Assembly: GCA_029071325.1 (NCBI GenBank)
Contig: JAIEAP010000042.1
Span: 62,001 to 126,000 of the forward strand
Source: Lachnospiraceae bacterium
Lineage (GTDB): Bacteria > Bacillota > Clostridia > Lachnospirales > Lachnospiraceae
Reading direction: 5' to 3'
Length of the DNA stretch: 64,000 bases
Part shown: positions 57,725-64,000 of the stretch, in pieces
How positions within the stretch are numbered: position 1 is the stretch's first letter
Layout of the letters: each line of letters starts with the position of its first letter
Notes under the pieces: generated by a model
The model's input: only the letters and a program-made list of their open reading frames with translations
What the model was told of the DNA's origin: nothing
Databases searched by the model: none
Position numbers and translations under genes: made by a program

Positions 57725-60607
57725 TTAATCGGTAAAGGCGTTTGCCCGGTTGCCAACATCCTCGGCGACACCGTCAATCAGCGTACTGGGATCCTCCAGT
57801 TTGAAGTAATATTTGTAAATGGACGCCGCCAGCTCTGCCGTGTTGGCGGAGGTGTATCCATAAGCAATACGTATCGCAATGGATATCTCGGGATTTTCGT
57901 AGGGTGCATAGCCCACATACAATGCGTGGTTGGGGCGTGTGGTCACCTGCTGGGCGGTTCCTGTCTTACCGCCGGAGGTTATTGCCACATCATCGAACTG
58001 CGCATGATCCTCCACCACCATCCGCATACCTTCATGGATGGCATTCCAGGTACTGCTGCTGACTTCATCTATGGTATTGGCCACAGTGGGCTCATAGCTT
58101 TCCAGAACGTTGCCGCCGGCATCTGTCACCTTGGACAGAAGTGTGTAATTATACACCGTCCCGCTGGTGGCAACAGCTGTTACATACCGTGACAATTGTA
58201 TGGTGGTAAAACTGTTGTTACTTTGACCGATGGCTGAGGTGATAGGATATGCGCTTGCCTGCTGGGGTTTGCCCTCTGCGATCTCGATACCCGTCTTGGA
58301 ATCAAGACCATAGAGAGAGGAATATTTGTTGATGAGGTTGACACCACGGTTTTCGTTATAGACACCGTTTTCCCGGCTCATATCAAAGCCCACTTTATAA
58401 AAAAAGTAGTTACAGGAATCCCGGATGGCCTCAGAAACGTTGATGATGCCATGCGTACCTGCGGGATAGATCCAGCAGGTAGGACCATCTACCACCTCGT
58501 CAAATTTACCCTTATCCTCTATCTGGGTGGCTGTGCTGATATATCCCTCCGTCAGTGCAGCCGTAGCAGTGACCATCTTAAAGGTGGAACCCGGAGCCGT
58601 GCTCTGCTGCGTCGCATTATTGTAAAACGGCTTGGAGAGATCCTCGTACAGTTTATTGTAATACTGGCTGTCCACGGTGTTGGCAAGCCGGTTTGTGTCA
58701 TAGCCCGGGTATGTAACACATGCCAGAAGTTCTCCCGTGTTGACATCCGTGATAACCGCAGAACCGGTGCAGGGATCCAACGCCAGTTGGGCCGGCGTAA
58801 TCTCAAGATTTTTGATCTTGTCCTTCATAAACTGATACGGACTCATACTGCCATTACTCAGAGCACTGACATCGGTATCACTATAGTTTAACACTTTTTG
58901 GTCAAATAAGGCAAGACAAAGCTGTGTTCCAGTAACAGAATTATCCCGGATCATATAACGGTATATTTTCTTGGAGAAGCCCCGGTTAGAGGCTAAATCG
59001 TCTATAATATAGGAAACCAGAGCGTCATATACTTCCGTGGAATCGGAATATTGCTCGTCTATGGCAAGCTTTGTGATATCAATCCAGTTTTGACCGATGG
59101 CGCGCAGGAGCAACTGATTGATGCTGGTTCTGTCATTCTTGAAATCCCGGTAAATCTCGTCTGAGGTATCGATGGAGCTGGTCATAAGGATACCGTCATC
59201 ACACAGCAGGTCATAAACATAGCACATATAGGTGTACATTTCCTCCGGAAGCACGTTCATGTCTGCGGGTGCAGAACTGTTAAGGTACTCTTTTACTTGG
59301 TTTAATACGCTGTTTTGCTTGTTCAGAAATGCCTGCTGGATCTGCTGCTCCGTCTCGCTGGCATCCTCGCTTCCAAACGCCTCAATATTCAGCACGTTAT
59401 TATTGATCAGGGCAAAGTAGACATCATCAATAGGAATTACGATATCGGATGCCGATCCGCTGGTGGAATGGTTGTATTCTTTGATGTTTTCAATCTTAGA
59501 ATAGAGAATTCCGGCTACCTCCTGCTCTACCAGATGATAGACTGCCTCCTGCAGATCCTTATCAATGGACAGATATACATCGTTGCCGGCGGAAGGCTCC
59601 ACCCGGTCGGTAATCTCAGCTACCTTGCCCACGCTGTCTATGAATACTTCTTCGTAACCTTTGGTACCCTGTAACTGCAGATCCATTACCTGTTCAATGC
59701 CGGATTTTCCCACCACATCATTGAGGGTGTAACGGTCATCCTTCTTGGAAAACTCATCATACTCCTCCTGTGAGATTTTGCCGGTATAACCGATGATGTG
59801 GGAAAAATATACGCTGTCCACATACCGGCGGATCGTATCCTCCTCAATGTCAACGCCCTGGAGGCTGTTCATGTTTTCCGCGATATATGCTACGGTATCA
59901 TCGCTGACATTTTTGGCAATGGTGGTGGTAATGTATTTCTGGAAGCTGTTCTGTGAAATTGCATAGCGCAGCACCACAATGCGGTAGAGATCATATGCCG
60001 CATAATCATCTGTGCTAAGGTCAAATCCCTTTTTGCGGCACAGATAATCCATGACCTGCTGAGGCGTGGCCTCCGCTTCGTTATATTCCAGGTCTTTATT
60101 ATAGGCGAGATCCTCCACAGATGTGTGACCGTACACATCGGCAAGGAAACGCTTAAGGGAAGTGCCCTCTGCCGTGTAATAGAACCCGGTATTCTCGTTA
60201 AAACCGATGGCAAAGTGATTTTCTATTTCATCCCCGTTTTGATCCAATTCCTGCAGGATCATGAGCAGTTCCTGATTCAAAGAGGCATTGCGTTCCTTAA
60301 GATCGTCGTATTCGCCGTTATCTTCAATAATAATGCTGTGGGCGAGTTCATTGTATGCAAGCAGATTGCCGTTGCGGTCATAAATATTGCCCCGGGTGCT
60401 GTTCAACACACGTGTTTTCTGTATGCGGAGCCTGTAATTATTCTGATAGGATTCTCCTTTGAGAATCTGCAGATAGAACAGACGTCCCAGCAGAACAGAC
60501 GTGAGCAGTATCATAACAACGCTCAGGACAAAAACTCTTGATTTAAATATTTTGCCAATAAACTCTTTTATGATATCAAACAAATTTTGCTGCACTCCTT
60601 TTTTCAA
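57725..60607 (-). CDS. mrdA: Penicillin-binding protein 2 (class B, elongasome) with large insertion
   Basis: N-term TM, RGNIYDRNGNLLAYN; STAPGSTFKMVTA (SxxK); SCNYFFYKVG (SxN); GGKTGTAQQ (KTG); 960 aa. Confidence 0.93.
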   Translation of the reverse strand: MKKGVQQNLFDIIKEFIGKIFKSRVFVLSVVMILLTSVLLGRLFYLQILKGESYQNNYRLRIQKTRVLNSTRGNIYDRNGNLLAYNELAHSIIIEDNGEYDDLKERNASLNQELLMILQELDQNGDEIENHFAIGFNENTGFYYTAEGTSLKRFLADVYGHTSVEDLAYNKDLEYNEAEATPQQVMDYLCRKKGFDLSTDDYAAYDLYRIVVLRYAISQNSFQKYITTTIAKNVSDDTVAYIAENMNSLQGVDIEEDTIRRYVDSVYFSHIIGYTGKISQEEYDEFSKKDDRYTLNDVVGKSGIEQVMDLQLQGTKGYEEVFIDSVGKVAEITDRVEPSAGNDVYLSIDKDLQEAVYHLVEQEVAGILYSKIENIKEYNHSTSGSASDIVIPIDDVYFALINNNVLNIEAFGSEDASETEQQIQQAFLNKQNSVLNQVKEYLNSSAPADMNVLPEEMYTYMCYVYDLLCDDGILMTSSIDTSDEIYRDFKNDRTSINQLLLRAIGQNWIDITKLAIDEQYSDSTEVYDALVSYIIDDLASNRGFSKKIYRYMIRDNSVTGTQLCLALFDQKVLNYSDTDVSALSNGSMSPYQFMKDKIKNLEITPAQLALDPCTGSAVITDVNTGELLACVTYPGYDTNRLANTVDSQYYNKLYEDLSKPFYNNATQQSTAPGSTFKMVTATAALTEGYISTATQIEDKGKFDEVVDGPTCWIYPAGTHGIINVSEAIRDSCNYFFYKVGFDMSRENGVYNENRGVNLINKYSSLYGLDSKTGIEIAEGKPQQASAYPITSAIGQSNNSFTTIQLSRYVTAVATSGTVYNYTLLSKVTDAGGNVLESYEPTVANTIDEVSSSTWNAIHEGMRMVVEDHAQFDDVAITSGGKTGTAQQVTTRPNHALYVGYAPYENPEISIAIRIAYGYTSANTAELAASIYKYYFKLEDPSTLIDGVAEDVGNRANAFTD

Positions 60608-61094
60608 CAGCTTCCAGTCTCTGATTGATCTTCAGTATGACAGCATACAATACAACAGATACTAAAAGCGTATATACCAGTTCCGGAATGATGATGTGGA
60701 GCATATAATAATCCAGCCGGAACTGTCCGCGAAACAGAAAACGCAAGAGATATATGATCAGGTTATATGCCAGATCGCTTGCCGTGATCATCAGCATGGG
60801 AAGCTTGATGTCATCGGGATAAAACTGTTTCTTGAAGCATCCGGTAAGAAAGCCGACATACATATACAGCAGGGCATAAAATCCCAGATATTCCCCGAAG
60901 AAAATATCCAGAAGTAATCCGCTGATAAATCCGATGGTCAGCCCTTCTCTGCGTCCTCTCATAAATCCGAAGGATGCACACACCACGATCATAAGATTCG
61001 GTGAGATGGATGCAAAGGACAATACCTGAAACACGGTGCTCTGCAACAGAAAGCACACAATGATGATCAAAGCAACATATATTTTCCTTCTCAT
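60576..61094 (-). CDS. mreD: Rod shape-determining protein MreD
   Basis: Polytopic membrane protein; GFMRGRREGLTIGFISGLLLDIFFGEYLGFYALLYMYVGFLTG; between mreC and mrdA. Confidence 0.92.
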   Translation of the reverse strand: MRRKIYVALIIIVCFLLQSTVFQVLSFASISPNLMIVVCASFGFMRGRREGLTIGFISGLLLDIFFGEYLGFYALLYMYVGFLTGCFKKQFYPDDIKLPMLMITASDLAYNLIIYLLRFLFRGQFRLDYYMLHIIIPELVYTLLVSVVLYAVILKINQRLEAVEKRSAAKFV

Positions 61095-61948
61095 GACGTG
61101 CCCATATCTTTCTTATCTAAAATAACCAGCACCTGCTGTAAGTGCTCAAAATCTACCACAGGGGTGATGGTCCCCGATTTGGTCAGGTGATTGGAATCCT
61201 CGGAAATACTGCTGATATAGCCAATTAGGATTCCCGGCAGATATTTGTCGCTGACATTTGAGGTGACAAGCTGGTCGCCGAGCTGTACCTGATTGTCCTT
61301 ATCGTTCAGATTAGAAAAGGTAATGACCTGATCTTCGGTCATGCTCACCAAATCTCCGTTGACAATACAGTTATCGGAGGTAGACAGCACCATACCATAA
61401 ACGCTGGAACGGTCATCTATGATGGAGCGCACTTTGGCGTAATGCGGCCCTACATCAATCACAATTCCCACCAGACCGCTGCCGGCAAGCACATTCATAT
61501 CAATCTCGATGCCATCCTCAGAGCCCTTGTCGATCAAAAATGTATGGAACCAGTTACCGGGATCTTTGCCGATGACGCGGGCGCCGGTCTTCTCATAATC
61601 AGAATACTGCTTATCCAGGTCCAGAAGCTGCCGCAGGCTCTCTAACTCGTTCTGGTCTAACTTCATGGAATTCACTTCCTGGGTCAGATCTGCCACCTGC
61701 TGCCGCAGAATCTCGTTTTCATCCATAACCTCATGCATGCTTTTTAGGTTGTCTGCCCGATCAGACATCCAGCTTCCGATGGAATTGATTCCTTTTTGCA
61801 TGGGACCAAATATAGTGCCTGCCAAAGTGTTTAGGGGGCCTCCGCCCAGATTCAGGGCGAAACTTATATACATAGCTGCAATACACACAACCGTCAGTCC
61901 GGGCAGTACATATTTCGCTGGTATTCGAAATTTTGGTTTTCGTCTCAT
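61091..61948 (-). CDS. mreC: Rod shape-determining protein MreC
   Basis: LRQQVADLTQEVNSMKLDQNELESLRQLLDLDKQYSDYEKTGARVIGKDPGNWFHTFLIDKGSEDGIEIDMNVLAGSGLVGIVIDVG. Confidence 0.96.
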   Translation of the reverse strand: MRRKPKFRIPAKYVLPGLTVVCIAAMYISFALNLGGGPLNTLAGTIFGPMQKGINSIGSWMSDRADNLKSMHEVMDENEILRQQVADLTQEVNSMKLDQNELESLRQLLDLDKQYSDYEKTGARVIGKDPGNWFHTFLIDKGSEDGIEIDMNVLAGSGLVGIVIDVGPHYAKVRSIIDDRSSVYGMVLSTSDNCIVNGDLVSMTEDQVITFSNLNDKDNQVQLGDQLVTSNVSDKYLPGILIGYISSISEDSNHLTKSGTITPVVDFEHLQQVLVILDKKDMGTS

Positions 61949-61960
61949 ATCATGCCTCTA

Positions 61961-62977
61961 TTATTTATAGATTCTGGCTTTCATACTGAATCCCAGATGA
62001 CTGTATTTCTCATCGGAAACGATTTTGTTGAGCCCGCGGACAGCGCTCTCCTCCGGCGACTCACATTTATTGACCTTGATATTGGTAATCTGTGTAAACA
62101 ACTGATCCAGATTATGAATCTGGGATGCACCTCCGGTAATGTAGATTCCCGCGTGGATGATATCCCGTGCCAACTCAGGGGGCGTCTTCTCCAAGATCAT
62201 TTTGATAGAGGTACAGATAGAATTCAGGTTATCTTTGATGGCGTCATAGACTACATCCGCAGAAATCTCCATCTCGATGGGAAGACCGCTTACCACATCA
62301 CGTCCCACTACTACCATGCTGCTCTCAAGTCCGGGAGTGCCGGAACCGAGTTCCTCCTTTAAGGCTTTGGCGGTCTTGCTGCCAATCACCAGGTTATAGG
62401 TCCTCTTGATGTAACTGATGATGGATTCGTCAATGCGGTTGCCGCCAAAGTGCAGAAGATCGCTGAGCACAAGACCGCCCAGGGATATGACGGAAATCTC
62501 TGTGGTATCTGCTCCGATATCCACGATCATGGCTCCGGTGGGCTCATTGACGTTCAGCCCAAGCCCCACTGCGTCCGCCAGCGGCTTCTCGCACAGCAGA
62601 ACGGACTTGGGATGCATCTTGCTTTTATAGAAAATATCGAAGAACGCTTTTTTCTCCACTTCCGTGATATCCGTGGGAACCGCCACAATAAACTCTGCAC
62701 CCCTTAGCTTATTCTTCAGATGCTTCTCCAGAAATTCCTGTATCATCGCCTGCATATTGTTGAAATCGGCAATCACGCCGTTTACAATAGGAAAGGATAC
62801 CTGGATATGCTCAGGGGCCTTTTCATACATGGCATATGCGGCATCCCCAAATGCATACATCTGGTTTTTATTTACAATTGCAATGGTATTTTTTTCGTTG
62901 AGTATTTTTCCGGTTGCCTTGCAATATACCTTCATATTAGAAGTCCCAAGATCAATTCCGTAAATGTTATTAGACAT
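61961..62977 (-). CDS. mreB: Rod shape-determining protein MreB
   Basis: NIYGIDLGTSNMKVY; GAMIVDIGADTTEISVISLGGLVLSDLLHFGGNRIDE; GIYITGGASQI. Confidence 0.95.
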   Translation of the reverse strand: MSNNIYGIDLGTSNMKVYCKATGKILNEKNTIAIVNKNQMYAFGDAAYAMYEKAPEHIQVSFPIVNGVIADFNNMQAMIQEFLEKHLKNKLRGAEFIVAVPTDITEVEKKAFFDIFYKSKMHPKSVLLCEKPLADAVGLGLNVNEPTGAMIVDIGADTTEISVISLGGLVLSDLLHFGGNRIDESIISYIKRTYNLVIGSKTAKALKEELGSGTPGLESSMVVVGRDVVSGLPIEMEISADVVYDAIKDNLNSICTSIKMILEKTPPELARDIIHAGIYITGGASQIHNLDQLFTQITNIKVNKCESPEESAVRGLNKIVSDEKYSHLGFSMKARIYK

Positions 62978-63683
62978 TTCTTTCTCCCTCCGGGGCGCCG
63001 GTCAGCATCCCCTGTTCCCTAAAACTAAAATATTGATTATCTCCGATTATGATATGGTCGGAAAGTGCCACGCCAAGAATACGCCCACCCTCCAGAAGCT
63101 GTCTGGTGATCTGAATATCCTGCCGGCTAGGTAAAATATCGCCGCTGGGATGATTGTGTACCAGTATCATGTGAACGGTGCGGTATTCCAACGCTTTTAA
63201 GAATATCTCCCGGGGTGAAACAAGGGAGGCATTCACTGTGCCGACGGATATCACTGCGTCGTGGATCAGTCTGCACTTGGTGTCAAACATACACAAAAGA
63301 ACGTGTTCTTTCTCTTCATGGCGCAGCCGTTCCATGTAATAGGCGGCAACGGAGCGGGCGTTTTGCAGTACGACCTCATGCATCCGGACCGACATGGAAA
63401 TGCGTTTGGACAGTTCAGCGATACATTTTAGCTGAATTGCCTTTACTCTTCCGATACCGGGGATCTGCTGCAGTTCCGCAAGGCTCATCTGGTGTAATGC
63501 CAGCAAATTGCCGCATTTTGCCGCCAGGATCCGTTTTGCCACTTCCACGGAGGTGGCGCCGCTTGTGCCTGTTCGTATAATGACTGCAAGAAGCTCTGCA
63601 TCCGAGAGAAATTCGGCTCCCCGGTGCTGGCATTTCTCATAGGGCTGTTCCGATGGCGGCAGGTGTTTGGTAGTGATGTTCAT
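62970..63683 (-). CDS. radC: RadC family JAB-domain protein
   Basis: PPSEQPYEKCQHRGAEFLSDAELLAVIIRTGT; HhH IPGIGRVKAIQL; VHNHPSGDILPSRQD. Confidence 0.96.
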   Translation of the reverse strand: MNITTKHLPPSEQPYEKCQHRGAEFLSDAELLAVIIRTGTSGATSVEVAKRILAAKCGNLLALHQMSLAELQQIPGIGRVKAIQLKCIAELSKRISMSVRMHEVVLQNARSVAAYYMERLRHEEKEHVLLCMFDTKCRLIHDAVISVGTVNASLVSPREIFLKALEYRTVHMILVHNHPSGDILPSRQDIQITRQLLEGGRILGVALSDHIIIGDNQYFSFREQGMLTGAPEGERNV

Positions 63684-63750
63684 AAACCTTCCTTCCACTC
63701 TCTCACGGGATTTTGCCCATAGCCCTCCCCACAAGGCATATATCCATATA

Positions 63751-64000
63751 TTAGCACATCAGGCTGTTATTAACAAGTTTCTGTTCATTAAGTTTTTCTA
63801 AAGACATCAAAATCCCCAGTTTCGCGTGATACCATGTCAATCCGCCCTGGAAATACACGGCGTATGGAGGCTTGAGCGGACCGTCTGCACTGAGTTCTAT
63901 GGAGGAGCCCTGGACGAATGCGCCTGCTGCCATGATCACGTCGCTGTCGTAGCCCGGCATAGCCCATGGTTCCGGCGTTACATAACTGTCCACCGGCGCT
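63751..64000 (-). CDS. C-terminal fragment of methionine gamma-lyase family (YnbB-like) protein, cut by window edge
   Basis: YVTPEPWAMPGYDSDVIMAAGAFVQGSSIELSADGPLKPPYAVYFQGGLTWYHAKLGI. Confidence 0.85.
   Translation of the reverse strand, partial: APVDSYVTPEPWAMPGYDSDVIMAAGAFVQGSSIELSADGPLKPPYAVYFQGGLTWYHAKLGILMSLEKLNEQKLVNNSLMC

Overview
This 64 kb window looks like core chromosome of a low-GC Gram-positive anaerobe, probably Lachnospiraceae/Clostridia. That placement is inferred from protein character and gene order; no database search was run. It is gene dense and mostly housekeeping: pheT end, queA, aroF-tyrA-aroA, leuS, yicC-remA-gmk-rpoZ-rimO-pgsA-cinA-rsmD-coaD, recU, hisZGDB plus a HisF-like/HisIE fusion, rplU-prp-rpmA-obg-yhbY-nadD/yqeK-rsfS, divergent lexA/yneA-like, lspA, ylmH-sepF-yggS, and mreBCD-mrdA-minCDE-rodA-mgsA-radC. 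I saw no rRNA, tRNA, CRISPR array, prophage or recognisable defence island. The strongest unexplained signals are two intergenic, cloverleaf-like, inverted-repeat-bounded elements. One (37972-38132) is flanked by a perfect 10-bp direct repeat that duplicates the obg ribosome-binding site. The other (22482-22675) has long terminal inverted repeats and creates a spurious N-terminal ORF extension. Other notable points are a HisF-like domain that has lost both catalytic Asp residues fused to HisIE, a PBP2 with a ~245-aa insert, a NadD-YqeK fusion, LexA-box-like sites in the lexA/yneA intergenic region, terminators that abut start codons, a Cys/Gly-rich small hydrophobic protein, and a 53-aa ORF missing from the ORF track.
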